The position numbers and the translations under genes were made by a program. Positions 1-10,943 of a stretch of 64,000 nucleotides of DNA are shown in pieces. Each line of letters begins with the position of its first letter. Position 1 is the stretch's first letter. Origin of the DNA: Xiphydria camelus. Taxonomy: Eukaryota; Arthropoda; Insecta; Hymenoptera; Xiphydriidae. The stretch covers positions 8,373,647-8,437,646 of the forward strand of contig OY783197.1 in NCBI GenBank assembly GCA_963678675.1. The letters run 5' to 3'. The notes beneath the pieces were generated by a model. That model was not told the DNA's origin. It saw only the letters and a list, made by a program, of their open reading frames with translations, and searched no databases.

Positions 1-1560
1 GTTAAATTGGAGATATTGAGAACTAAACAGAAGAGAAGAGAAGAATCGCTGGAAAACAAAGAGAACTCAAGAAACTTTACAAATTGACTTTTTTTTGTTG
101 ATCTCATAATATTTCATTTGTCTTAACCATATTCAGAAGCCAAATATTTATTATAAGAAGTTCATTTCTTTCATCATTAAGAAAGTCTGCAGCTTCATAT
201 TAACCCTCTGACGCTAAACTCTTAGCAATCCCTGTCGCGTGAGCTGGAGAAAGGGAACAGCCAATCGCGCGCGGTCGCTTTATGTGTTAGTGACTGACGT
301 CACGGAAATGGCCCCCCACTCTCATTCAGCCAGGCTCGTAATTAGGGGCCTACTCACTCATACCGTGCTCACTCGCACTCACGGGATTTCGCGCGACGGC
401 ACGGCAATGAAATAGGGGCCCCATACACGGTACGATTCGTTGCCTCGATCCGTCGTTTCAAACTGATTGAAACGACAAATCGATAGTGTATGTCAACATA
501 GTTAATGATTTACTTAGTCGAAGACTACTTCATTGTCACTATTAAAAAAATGGCTTATTTAAATCACACCACAGGTAACTTTTAACGTTTCGTCGTATTT
601 TTTATGAAACGTCGTTAAGAGTTAACAATATCCAAGTGCTGCAGTCGCTGTCAAGAAAGGGATTTTTATATAAAGGAGTTTTGAAAAAGATTTTAGGAGG
701 ATTAGAACGGAATTTTTGTATGGTATGTACCAATGTCTGACGAGTGTAAAACAATAGGAAATCGTTGATTTTGTACGTAATAATTTTAACTTTTTGATAC
801 CTAAAAACGCTATCAAAAGTTGTGTTTCAAAATCAAATTTTTTACTGCAATTGCAATGCGATTTTAATAAGTGAAGGCTCAATTTATTCGTTAAAAGATT
901 GTCTATCGAGTTACCAAAGTATTAACCATGTTTATCTGTTAATAACACAGTACTTTTTCGCGACGGCTTCCTTTAAATTTTAAACAAATTACTATAACTT
1001 TGGAACAAGCAATATTTTTTTAAAAAGTGCTTGTGAAATCCGATAGAGAATCTTTTTACGGACACGTTGAATTCATATCCATTGAAATGGAACATAATTT
1101 GGGGTAGATAATTTAGTTTGTAGATCCAATTTTTGACAGTATTCACAGTATACAGAAGTTATCAGTATGTTCAATATCAATGTTTATCCACTTAAGATGC
1201 GTTATTATAAATGAATAATTCATTATGAGCAGTGGCACGAGAAAAGAAAACTTACAGATGAAAAAGTTACTTGTTTCTCAGAGAATTTATTATTAAGTGT
1301 TATTTGTTCTCAAAATATTAATATAGCGTTAAGATTACTTAAACAGTTTATATACTCTCATTCGTTATAACTTCAGGAGTGAATGTTGGCTGAAGTTATG
1401 AATAAAAATTATGATATTATATTCTGGTTTGTTTTATTTCGTGATTGTTTAAAGGTATATAACAATTTATCAAAATGTGAAACCCTTCAGCCTTCCCTCC
1501 TCAAATCAACCTGTAAATATATGAAAAACTATTTTTTTTAAGCTCACGAAATAAATAATA
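1..1560. other. No gene seen; AT-rich flank with one GC-richer patch
   Basis: No reading frame in this stretch looks like protein. Positions 190-450 are richer in GC than the surroundings and begin with TTAACCCTCTGACG (200-213), a start that recalls TTAA-inserting elements, but I could not find a matching right end. A perfect 10-bp hairpin (GTCGTTTCAA with a 5-base loop) lies at 452-476. The remainder is AT-rich intergenic or old repeat sequence. Confidence 0.5.
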
Positions 1561-1581
1561 TAAAATAAAAGGCAAGTATAC

Positions 1582-2820
1582 TTACTGTTGAAAATAACCA
1601 TTTATTAGTTGTCTTCGAACCGTGTCACCATCCCCAAATTGTACATCATTATGTATTCTTTCATATGTATGAACATCAACCAGTGGATAATCAAAGGGAT
1701 CAACCTGTAGGGCGATGTTATGCAATACAGCGGTTGCAACAATCACTGGCAAAGTCCTTTCTGATGTGTGAAAACGAGATCCTATCTTCATCACTGCAAA
1801 TCTTCGAGACCATACACCAAAGCAACGCTCAATACAGTTACGTGTTATGATTTGTGCCTCGTTGTACAAATGTTCCTCAGGCGTTTCAGGATTTTGAAAA
1901 GGTGTCATTAAATATGGGAGGTCTGGATACCCTGCATCTCTCTCTCCAAGGAGTATTGCATTACCGAATCTTCCTTGCTGAAAATCGTGATTTATTCGCG
2001 AGTCCTGAAATATTGTAGAGTCATGCGTTGAGCCTGGCCAACGAGCAACGAAATCTACAAACTGGAGCTTAGCATTACACATTCCTTGTACATTTATTGA
2101 AAAGTAATCGTGCCGATTACGATATAATTCAGCAAACTCCCCACCTGGAAGTAATTCATATTCCATAAAATGTTATGGAAGTTCATGGAAGTGCGATACA
2201 TAATATTAAAAACAAATAATTATCATATGATTGAATTCGGACTTGTCGTCCGTCAACATAGGCGGCTACACGTGGAAAGCCAGATCTCACAAACATTTCT
2301 GCTTGGCTTTGTCTAAATTCCTCCATCGTCGCTGGGAATCTGATGAATTCAGCCCTTAAGGCAGCAATTAGTGGTGAAACTTGATGTATAATTTCCCATG
2401 TTGAAGTTTTACTAATATTTATGCAGTCACCAACAGTTAAAATATATGACCCTGTTGCATAAAATCGTAAGGCAACAAGTAACTGAACCACTGGAGAAAT
2501 CCTTTAATTCCTGTTAACATAACCGTTATAAATATTTACATTGACTTCTTACAGTTTCTAAATATTTCGACTCCAGTATATTTCACTATTATATTATCAA
2601 GTAATTACCCATGCAATGGTCCCAACAAGGTAAATCCAATTCTTTCCAGAACCACCAGAAAAGCCCGTTTGGACAGGCGATAACGCGATTTAAACTCAAC
2701 CTCATTTAGTTCCTCAAAATCATTCCTTGGTTCACAAATTCGATGCCTGCGGCGAAGCAAGCCATTAATATTACCGTCGCCTTCATTATTTAAAAATAAA
2801 TCTCCGAAGAACCCATCCAT
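1582..2820 (-). CDS. HARBI1-like PIF/Harbinger transposase, three exons
   Basis: A DDE nuclease of the PIF/Harbinger family, which cuts and pastes Harbinger elements in the nucleus together with a Myb/MADF partner protein. I read exon 1 as 2820-2609, exon 2 as 2501-2224 and exon 3 as 2144-1582. Intron 1 (2608-2502) runs GTAATT to AAAG and joins ...LLGPLHG to ISPVVQLL in frame. Intron 2 (2223-2145) ends in TTCCAG but its donor reads ATAATT instead of GTAATT. The three exons sum to 1053 nt, 350 codons plus stop, close to the usual HARBI1 length of about 350 aa. Family motifs seen are LVALRFYATGSY, the first Asp in AYVDG, the second Asp in PGSTHDSTIF, and Glu in CIERCFGVWSRRF. No frameshift or internal stop remains after splicing. 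The odd donor could be a mutation that silences the copy. No clear terminal repeats or partner gene were found next to it. Confidence 0.82.
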
Positions 2821-2984
2821 TTCTTATAGGTTATAGACGTTTACATACATACGATTCAAATATAACCGCATGCATCATAAGTTCATATGGTTATATTGCG
2901 CGGCGCTGCACGAATAAATCGTGGTGGGGGACGCTAATTTTAACTTTAACCGAGAGGCCAAATTAACTAACTGGCAGTTAACGG

Positions 2985-3065
2985 ATAAAGAACCGGCCCT
3001 AACTACCGATTCGATTTCTACCGGTATAAATGACTGGAGTACCGACCAAGCCCCGCCGAAGGTAA
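2985..3065 (-). repeat. TCGGTA-rich repeat, arm 1 (inverted partner at 5518-5598)
   Basis: Read on the minus strand this block begins with ATTTACCTTCGGCGGGGC and carries repeated TCGGTA or ACCGGTA motifs. A clearly related block, in the opposite orientation, lies at 5518-5598. The two arms enclose the CXC-gene copy and about 2 kb of other sequence, so they could be the subterminal parts of one older element. Confidence 0.5.
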
Positions 3066-3260
3066 ATTTCAAGATCCCTGCAACTGGCCAGTACAGCGTG
3101 GGGGACTGTGGGCCCGTTGGTGTACGCCATCTGATGGCGGACCGACCAGTTACCGAGCTGACACGGACACACACTGACGCAGGTCACGGTTTCCCCACCA
3201 CTTCCCCGAAATCACTCCCAAGCGAGCCTAAAGATGTTTACACATAAAAAATTAGAGAGA

Positions 3261-4237
3261 TAGTCCAGGCGTCAGGAGTTATTTAGCCAAAAAATTGCGA
3301 CAAAGCTAATTGTTGTTAGAATCTCTTCGTTAATAAGTACATAATAAATAAATGAAAAATGGATACAAAAATTCGGCCAGGAACATATTGTTTAAACAAG
3401 TTTAATAAACAATTTCGGGGTTTTTATGGAAATCTCGAATAATATGCGTTAAATAAAAAAATAGTTACGAACAATTTTGATCCTTGTAAAATTTGCAATA
3501 AAAAATTTCTACAATTTTTCCCGTAAAACCCATAGTTTTCAATATATAGACCGCGTTGAGAGTCAGACCACTGATAGAACACTGTACTCGTATAATACTG
3601 GCTTCTGGTAGCATCGCGAACTGTCATAGTTATGCTAATTTTATATGAAGGATGGATTAAGTTGAGAGAAAAGTGAAGCTTATAAAGATCGCTTATTTGT
3701 ATATTAACTATTTACTATCGGACTTTTTTTTCTAACTGGAGAATCGTTGAAATCGGCATCTTCTTCAGGAATTTCCGTTTCAGTTGCCTCCTCAGCGTCA
3801 AATTCTTCATCTAGTTGGACAGAAAGGAAGTTTTCCATGTCGATATCCACACATTCATCCACATCTTCTTCTATGTCAATTTCCGTAGAAATGTTACAAC
3901 AAGTGCCTCCTTGGCAGTGGCGACAAATCGAGGAGCAGTAGAGACCAACCTTGCGACAACTGCAATAACCAGAGCAGCCTTTGGTGCATTTACAGCAAAT
4001 AATTTTCAAAGGTGCTTCAGCTGCAGGTGGTTGCATTGTAGTTATTGGTAATAGGCCGTTCGATGTTTGTTTCCACCCCCAGCATGTAGGTGATAATTGC
4101 TCTCCTAGCCAAGTCTGTACTTGATGATACACTCTAAATGAGATTCATCGAGTTCTTCACCGTAGCTTTCTCAAAGCAGTGAAATCTGAACTCCTCCAAA
4201 TACATTCCCAACTCGTGTCCTCCATATAATGCAATAA
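3261..4237 (-). mobile_element. Partial copy of CXC-domain transposon (copy 1)
   Basis: This block begins with TAGTCCAGGCGTCAG, the terminus that also bounds the longer copy at 28346-30207, and stays highly similar to it until about 4237 (29380 in the other copy). Relative to copy 2 it lacks about 49 bp near 4141 and about 20 bp near 3682. I find no matching inverted right end, so this copy is truncated or its other end has been lost. Confidence 0.75.
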
Positions 4238-4240
4238 TAT
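3704..4240 (-). pseudogene. C-terminal part of a CXC-domain mobile protein
   Basis: The 142-aa open frame (4132-3704) starts at MYHQVQTWLGEQL and holds a WGWKQ segment and then a dense cysteine cluster, CCKCTKGCSGYCSCRKVGLYC followed by C-x2-C and C-x4-C, the pattern of a tesmin/TSO1-type CXC zinc domain. An acidic tail with DEEDVDECVDIDM follows. The same arrangement, an ALYGG segment, then VYxQVQTWLG, then WGW, then CXC, occurs in a large multi-copy family of uncharacterised insect proteins. The upstream ALYGGHELG segment is still readable near 4160-4240, but a 49-bp deletion breaks the frame. It is the 3' end of a mobile-element gene rather than a host gene, because a second copy with transposon termini sits 25 kb away. 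The biochemical function is unknown; the CXC fold suggests DNA binding. Confidence 0.65.
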
Positions 4241-5250
4241 CATTCCGGTCTACCTGAAACTTCAAACGCTGTTTTCTCACTACTTTTTCAAATGCGGGGC
4301 CAAATATATTTCAAAGACTACTGAACCGATTTTAATGTAAATTGTCTCAATCGCTTTGTAAAGATTTTATCTCGTCCCTATATATATATACACTCATAAA
4401 AATTTTTTTCAATTAATACTTTTTTCTTGGTAATCACAAAACCAGAACGAAATTACTTGAAAAATCACACTCGTAATTTAAAAACTGTTGTAAAATTGCT
4501 AATTATAATTATTTCTCAAAACCACCGGTTAAAGGACGAGATTTAACCTTCTAGTTTAAGAATTTTCGTAATTGTTTGCGTTCAGATAATTTTTTGGCAC
4601 CGTAAAAGGCTTTCATAATACACCCCTTGCCGGATTCAATGGCCAATAACTTGTAAACAACACAATATTTTTAATTTGGTCTTTTTGATACATTTTGTTA
4701 AAAGCGTGTACTTGTAACAACATTTTATAAATGAGTGTTAAATAAATGAAATATATGAAAAAAAATTATTGAAAATAATAGGTACCTACTTTTTTCAGGC
4801 CGTCTAGGTGTATGTAGCACATTAAACTCACGACGGAAAGCGCGTTGAGTACTAACAAAACTATCCGAGTTTTTGCAGTAAGCCTTTACAGAAAACGCGC
4901 GTTGCTCGCTGGACCAACGTTCCATGGCTACTAACATTTTCACCTGTCTAGACAACAAAGGTCCAGTCCCTCACTCTCGTGACCCCCCACCAAGCCCGCC
5001 AACCCGAACTGAAATCGAGCCGTTTCACTGCCTCACCCTGTACATGATACATACATTCTTGTAACTCGCAAGATCTTTTCTTTGTGTAAAGTTATACAGA
5101 GTGAGCCCCTCGATGTTAGTCTCATTTCACAAACCGACTATACATACAGGGACGAAACGAGAATGGAGCACATAGGAGTTACTCACATAGACTATATTTT
5201 TCGCTATTGACTAATTGTGCACCATTGGTGTTAAAGCCTAATTGTTAGTA
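4238..5250. other. No gene seen
   Basis: AT-rich sequence with a short dinucleotide run near 4381 (TATATATA). No reading frame resembles a protein and I see no terminal repeats. A GC-richer patch at 4960-5040 has no recognisable content. Confidence 0.5.
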
Positions 5251-5905
5251 TACCTACAATGGAATCACATGCCGCTGGTAAGTGTAAATGTACGGAATAC
5301 TTTTAACCTTTTGTATACATGTTTCATGTGTACACGACAATCATTTAATTCCTACTTTGTGGTTTCAACTGTTTCAATTAATTAGTGATTATACCGCATG
5401 GCCTGTAAGAAACCCAACAAGCGACAGTTAGGTACCTCCGGCAATATTTGCCGACGGTGCTCGAGTCTTGTAAATGTCGGTACAGAAAAAAGCGCTCATA
5501 CCTACGAGAGGGTCTTGACATTTACCTTCGGCCGGGCTTTTGGTCGGTATTTAGGTATACCGGTACAAGTCGAGTCGGTAATTAGAGTCGGTATCAATTC
5601 GAGAGATCAGAGCGTCTAACCTCGAAATCGTGAATTTCAGAATAACGGTGAGTACTTTCCATTATTCACAACATCACCATTCCCATGATAGACGCTTCTA
5701 TCTCCAGAACGTACATCTTTATATTGTTTTCAGTGTATAACAACAGTTGCACTACGATTTCTAAAAAAAACGAGATACCAATTCCTGACTTCTCCATAAC
5801 CTATACCTACAATGGAGTCAAATGCCGCTGGTAAGAGTAAATATACGGAATACTTTTATCCTTCTATATACATATTTCATTAGTACACGACAATCATTTA
5901 TTTAC
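5251..5905 (+). repeat. Direct repeat pair carrying a micro-exon start (5251-5357 and 5804-5905)
   Basis: Two blocks of about 100 bp, 553 bp apart, share CCTACAATGGARTCAMATGC, then CCGCTGGTAAG and a downstream match ending near CGACAATCATTTA. Each copy holds an ATG followed by a good splice donor (GCTG|GTAAG). The duplication therefore copied a possible first coding exon. Confidence 0.7.
5518..5598 (+). repeat. TCGGTA-rich repeat, arm 2 (inverted partner at 2985-3065)
   Basis: This block starts ATTTACCTTCGGCCGGGC and has TCGGTA at several positions (TTGGTCGGTA, GAGTCGGTA twice), matching the minus strand of 2985-3065 at roughly three quarters of positions by eye. Confidence 0.5.
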
Positions 5906-5987
5906 CAATTAATATTTTATAGACATTGCGAGGAAGAGGAAGGCAAACTATATGTCGAACTACAGAAAAAAACTAAAAACGAGTTAG
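5812..5987 (+). CDS. Possible two-exon micropeptide, 27 aa, basic
   Basis: A 19-nt exon 1 (5812-5830) with donor G|GTAAGAG and exon 2 at 5923-5987 after acceptor TTTTATAG would give a 27-residue peptide with a strongly basic middle (DIARKRKANY, then MSNYRKKLKTS) and an in-frame TAG stop. The exon phases fit. The basic block looks like the N-terminal start of a DNA-binding transposon protein, and the duplicated upstream copy of exon 1 supports a mobile origin. It could equally be chance, because the exons are very short. Confidence 0.25.
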
Positions 5988-6012
5988 TCATTCTAACTTG
6001 CAATAGATGTGT

Positions 6013-6280
6013 AAACATCTGGCAGAACAATGTTGCGTGGAAGTGATGTGGGTATATTCGGTTAAATGAAGTTATTAGAAAAAGTCGATCACTTTTTTAA
6101 TAATTGTCTCTGTAACCGAATACACCCACACGACTTCCACGCAGCATTGTTTTTTAAAATTTTTAAATAATTGTCTGTAACCGAATACACCCACATGACT
6201 TTTTTTAAATTTTTTAATAATTGTCTGTAACCGAATACACCCACATGACTTCCACGTAACATTGTTCTGCCATATGTTTT
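6013..6280. mobile_element. Small foldback element (MITE-like)
   Basis: The left end (6013-6065) reads AAACATCTGGCAGAACAATG and continues through GTGGAAGTGATGTGGG to the GTATATTCGGTTA block. The right end (6226-6280) is its reverse complement. Two further internal inverted copies of the same block lie at 6113-6152 and 6176-6202, so the element has one forward and three reverse copies of a sequence ending TAACCGAATACACCCACA. No coding capacity. Confidence 0.75.
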
Positions 6281-6289
6281 ATTGTAAAG

Positions 6290-6960
6290 TAGTGGTAACT
6301 AAACTGAAAGAAAATTAGATTACTTTTTCTCTACCGAATTCACAAAACAACTTCATCATTCCACACCCCGCAATCCTGTCAGCCATATCTCCCGTATCGG
6401 TCATCTACACGAGACTCTGCTAAACTTCCTCTGGAAAATTCCCCAGCGACAGAATCCGAGTCGGGGGGTGTATGTTCCCCGTGTTAAAAAGTATCCCTTA
6501 ATTTTTTATAATCGCTAGATGTAGCGCAAGCATCGACGCTACAACTCCCTCTATAGTTTTTGCACGGTCCCTATAGGCTAACATGCAGGTGGGACATGCC
6601 CGTACCACGCTAGTCCCACACCACCACCACCACGCACCAGTTCTGTGTGAATCGGACCTAACGATTCTTCGCGGTGCGGAAACGAATATCTCCCGGGTGT
6701 GTGTTGTGTCATGTGTGTATTGAAGCAATATTAAAATTTTTAAAAAGACCCGTTGCTAAAACCCATTTCTGCCAATTTGTGTACAAAAAGACACCGACAT
6801 TGTTTCTCGTCACGAACGCGTACGATCTGACAATTATACTCATTCGAAAGATTTTCTACACCGCATGATTATAAGGCATATTAATGAATTAGAGCCGAAG
6901 CATAGAGTTCAACTGCTAGTGCCCATAGTAAGTTACTGGTGGGGCACGAAGAGAGTAGAC
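6290..6960. other. No gene seen
   Basis: Mixed sequence with a moderately GC-rich stretch at 6360-6470 and a CCACCACCAC run near 6620. No convincing reading frame or terminal repeat. Confidence 0.45.
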
Positions 6961-6967
6961 AATTAAT

Positions 6968-8279
6968 GTGCAAGAATTTGTCGAACGTTTTGTAACGGAT
7001 GTTAAGGGCTTAGGTCCACTTGTGGCAAGCGAATGTGTGAGATTTTCTCAATTTTTTTTCGGCAGCATAATAAATATTTATTTAAAAACGATTAATACTG
7101 TCTATTAGTACATGTTTTCAAGTATTTGTACACATTTTTTCATAAAAAAGGATTTCAAAATGGCGGAGCTGCAGCTGTTTTCCGGAAGCGCCTTTTTTTG
7201 AGCATCAGTGGCGGTGGACATAATAACCCGGAAACAGTGCATCCAAAATCAAAATTTGAAAAACCTTTGGTTAGTATATTGTATTGGCTTGTGCTTGAAC
7301 GAAGGATTTGTCAAAATTATGATTTTTTTTTAAATGGCGGAACTTTTTACAAAAAGTCACATTTTTAAAGGTCTTCAATTTTCGGTTTTTTCGGTGTAAA
7401 AAAAATTTGTCCACAAACAATGAAAATCCTTCGTTCAAGCACAAGCTATTATCATGACAAACAAGCACAGAAAAATTTGGTGATGATCGATGTACTAAAT
7501 TTTGAGTCATCGTATCCACCGCAAAGGTGTTTTTTGAAAAACACGATTTTGAGACAATCGCGTTTAAAGTTTTGAGCTGCACGGCCGAGCGGCGCGGCGG
7601 CGTGCTATAAATGCCTATAACTCCGGTATCTAATGCTCTGATCATTATAAGATTTGGTGAGCATATTCTTGAAGGCTTATTATTAACGAATATGCAATAA
7701 AAAATTTTTCGATTCTCCCGACCCTGACAAGTGGACCTAACCCCTTAAAGTGTTGGCAAGTGTTCCGGTGTTCGTGGAAGCGTGTAAACGGTTCAGTATT
7801 CTAGATAACATAAAACAAATGTTTGCAAATTTGCGCAAGAAATTGTTAACCGCCAAAGCGCCTTCTCGTTCCTCTGCGGGTGAAGATAGTCCAGGCATTT
7901 TTGGATTCAAAGTCTTTAATAACAATGATATACCAAGTTGCATTAATTCTCCCTTATTTCTCTTTGAGAAAACCAGCCCAGAAATGAAAATGGTTAAGTG
8001 GCAATAACTGATCAAACCAATTTATATGCACACAATGATGCTTTTGCAAATTCGTGGTTTAAAAATTACTTGAAGTGGTATTTCTCTAGATATGACAGTG
8101 GAATCGATGGCTTACATGCCATTAGAATTTCCACGAGTCGACCCCGGTCAAGATTTTGCAATGGCGATGTCACAAAAATATAAACTATTTAAGATGTCCA
8201 AGGATTCATCTTCTTCAGATGATGAACAACCTTTGTCATCGCAATATGTTCGCGGTACTTTGATTCGTACAGATGATTG
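6968..8279 (+). pseudogene. Unrecognised reading frame split by a TTAA element
   Basis: When the insertion at 7006-7744 and one TTAA are removed, the frame is continuous from 6968 (VQEFVERFVTDVK) into 7750 (VLASVPVFVEACKRF) and on to a TAA at 8005. The same frame resumes at 8092 with a Ser/Asp-rich stretch (SKDSSSSDDEQ) and ends at 8281, with stops at 8005 and near 8071 in between. A possible donor (GCG|GTACTT near 8250) and an acceptor (TTGTTTTTAG at 8578) would connect it to a further 63-aa segment at 8579-8769. I do not recognise the protein. The continuous frame across the insertion site shows it was coding, or freshly copied, before the element arrived. It may be a decayed host gene or a retrocopy. 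Confidence 0.5.
7006..7744. mobile_element. TTAA-flanked non-autonomous element (piggyBac-type target)
   Basis: Direct copies of TTAA flank the element at 7002-7005 and 7745-7748. The terminal inverted repeat is GGGCTTAGGTCCACTTGT on the left and GGGGTTAGGTCCACTTGT (reverse complement) on the right, 17 of 18 matching. An internal inverted pair, CTTGTGCTTGAACGAAGGAT (about 7288) and its complement near 7423, makes the middle fold back. No transposase is encoded. The TTAA target is the hallmark of piggyBac, but a terminus beginning GGG is not the usual CCY start, so the family assignment rests on the target alone. Confidence 0.85.
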
Positions 8280-8578
8280 GTGATGATATATGTAGTGTTA
8301 AATTTTCAGTTTTATTTATATTTCAAAATATTCGTATTTCTCTTGCAAAAAGGTGCGTATTTATTATGTCATTACGTTTCAGGGTTTTCATTCTGTTTCA
8401 AAGTATTAGTACGAGGGTATCTGCAAAGTCAGGTTTCATTTCTTTTAGAAATATAAAAATTCCTTTTTCTTATATCATACTGTATGTTCATGTTTCTATT
8501 CATATAATAATATAATATGCGTTTCTTATATGTATTTTTTCGTGTCAATACACTTATGACCTACTTTGTTGTTTTTAG

Positions 8579-8769
8579 TCAATTATGCAGTTCCTTCGTT
8601 TTCTCATGTACCGTGCCACACGGTGGACTTCGCTGTAATTGAGAAAGAAGATTATAGTCCAGGAGAAAATATGAAAACAATAACTATGTTCATTTCCAAT
8701 GTATCTGAACTTTGCTTGGTGGTGAATTCTGTAAATTGTTCTACAAAACTTATTGAGATCTCTACTTGA
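8579..8769 (+). other. Open frame after a good acceptor, possible exon
   Basis: After TTGTTTTTAG the frame reads NYAVPSFSHVPCHTVDFAV, then IEKEDYSPGENMKTIT, and ends at a TGA at 8767. Composition is protein-like, but I recognise no family. It may belong with the interrupted frame upstream, from which it is separated by a potential 300-nt intron. Confidence 0.35.
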
Positions 8770-9320
8770 AATTGGATAAAAATGGACTTGTTACACTTTG
8801 GAAATGAGCTCCTCATATGTGAAATAACGTTGCCTAACAAAATTATATGCTTCAGTTACAGATAACAATTGCTGTTATCTTTAAAGCAATTAAATAACGG
8901 CTTGCAGCAAGAAAACTATTCACTAATGGGAGCACGTATCCGACTCCTTCAAAAATGTATGCATTGTATTAGACAAAGAGTAGTGTGCGTGTGTTACTGC
9001 ATTCGTTTAAAATTGTACACAGTTATAGGAACTGTTGATTCAATTACTTCAACCAAACGATGTTTTGTTTTAAACGAATATACGGTAAATTAAGACTGTA
9101 AAAAAAGGCGGCATGTTCGTTCAGTGCCAATAAAATTGATACGTAAAATACTCTACAAAAAAGATTAGAAGTCAATTAAGATCGCCTTGTTCAAGATTAA
9201 TATAAAAAAATATAATGCATCATTGAAAGGAAAATGCCAAAAAAATTGGTACGTAAAATACTCTCCAAAAAAGATCAGAAATCAATTAAGATCGCCATGT
9301 TCAAGATTTATATATAACAA

Positions 9321-10943
9321 ACTAGCTGTCCCGGCGAACTCCGTTTCGCCTCCGATAAAAATTCTGTATCCGACATCTCTCTTTGAAAAACTTAAATGGA
9401 ACTTGGATGAGGCGGATGTGGAAATCGATTTTCGCTGACGAATTTAATAAGATGTCGTTTAAAGTAAATTAATTCAATGGAATTGAAATGTAGTAATAGC
9501 TTAAAGAAATTGAAATGTGGAGAAAATGCTCGTTAATCGCGGCGCACGTGTTTGTTGCGATGAGGCGAACGCAGCGCTATCTGTCTTTGAAAAACTTAAA
9601 TGGAAGTTGGATGAGGCGGACGATAAAATCACTTTTCGTTTATGATATCGTTTGAAGTAGGACATTAATTGAATCGAATTTAAATGTAATAATACAGGCA
9701 CACAAAAAAAAGGCCTTATTCCCGGAACCAGACCAGTATATCTTTGTTTTGGGGGTCGCTGAATCCGAATCCGGTGTCCGTTTGTCTCCATCACGTCATA
9801 TTTTTTTTTAATCTCAAAAAACCATCAATAGATCATGATTTCCAAAAGGTAATGGACTTAAACCAAATTCGCTAAAGGGGTTTTTTGGATCGCTGATCAC
9901 GAATCTGAAATAGGATTTCAAAAATGCAAAATGGCGGATCCAATATGGCGGACGAGATTTTTGAAAATCGACGGATTCATGCCGAATTTGGTATAAGGGG
10001 GTTTTTTGGGTCGCTGATCATGAATCTGAAGTCAGATTAAAAAAATTCAAGATGGCGGATCCAATATGGAGGACGAGATTGTCGAAAATCGACGGAATCA
10101 TGCCAAATTTGGTATAGGGTTTTTTTTTCGATCGCTAATGACGAATATGAAGTTATATTTACAAAAATTCAAAATTTTCGAAAATCTTGTCCTCCATATT
10201 GGATCTGTCATCTTGAATTTTTTAAATCTGACTTCAGATTCATGATCAGCGACCCAAAAAACCTCCTTATACCAAATTCGGCATGAATCCGTCGATTTTC
10301 AAAAATCTCGTCCGCCATATTGGATCTGCCATCTTGAATTTTTGAAATCCGATTTCAGATTCGTGATCAGCGACCCAAAAACCTCCTTATAGCGAATTTG
10401 GTTTAAATCCATTAACTTTTTGAAAATCATGATCTATTGATGGTTTTTTGAGATTAAAAAAAATGTGACGTGATGCAGACAAACGGACCCCGGATTCGGA
10501 TTCAGTGACCCCAGAAACATAAAAATATGCTGGTCTGGTTCTGGGAATAAGACCTTTTTTTTTGTGCGCCTGTGTAATCATTAAAAGCAATCGAAATTGG
10601 AAAAAAGTGCTCATTAATCGCAGCGCACGTGTTTGTTCTACTAGCTCAATGGGATGCAACAGCGCAACTGATAATGCACACAGAGCCATCTACTGGCATT
10701 GTTATAATTTCTGTCATGTATCAGAGATGGCGTTGTATGCGGATTGAAGTTCCATACAAAATGTATTGGAAAATTGTTAAATTTTTTTTCAAACACCCTA
10801 ATCACACCTAGCGGTATGAAATATATCCTATCTTGTTGCCGCATACCTACCGAATAAGCATAAAAAATTTCATAAAAATCGGTCGAGCCGTTTCGTAGGA
10901 GTTCGGGCACAAAATTTGGATACGAGATTTTTATATATATAGA
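9321..10943 (+). mobile_element. RTE-like or SINE-like repeat inserted in the foldback element
   Basis: Begins ACTAGCTGTCCCGGCGAACT and ends with AGCCGTTTCGTAGGAGTTCG, then an AT-rich tail TTTTTATATATATAGA. These start and end signatures are common to a widespread insect interspersed repeat, usually attributed to RTE-type LINEs or their non-autonomous relatives. Inside there is an internal direct repeat around CGCACGTGTTTGTT (about 9545 and 10625). It splits the left arm of the surrounding palindrome, and the uninterrupted right arm shows the empty site. No reverse transcriptase is left. Confidence 0.6.
9694..10573. mobile_element. Foldback element of the ACAGGCACAC family (short copy)
   Basis: Termini ACAGGCACACAAAA and its complement enclose two arms (about 9694-10130 and 10170-10573) that are nearly complete reverse complements, with internal repeats of ATGGCGGATCCAATATGG. 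Flanks are GTAATAAT on the left (9686-9693) and GTAATCAT on the right (10574-10581), 7 of 8 identical, which suggests an 8-bp target duplication. The host repeat carries a related uninterrupted stretch near 9490 that approximates the empty site. A longer relative lies at 41306-44976. Confidence 0.8.

Noticed and set aside
200..620. TTAACCCTCTGACG as left end of a TTAA element
   Set aside because: No complementary right end followed by TTAA was found within the next few hundred bases.
4960..5050. GGTCCAGTCCCTCAC as a possible right end for CXC copy 1
   Set aside because: It does not match the complement of TAGTCCAGGCGTCAG beyond a few bases.
6498..6728. 76-codon minus-strand frame with Trp/Cys-rich centre
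   Set aside because: The apparent protein comes from a CCACCACCAC repeat. No domain.
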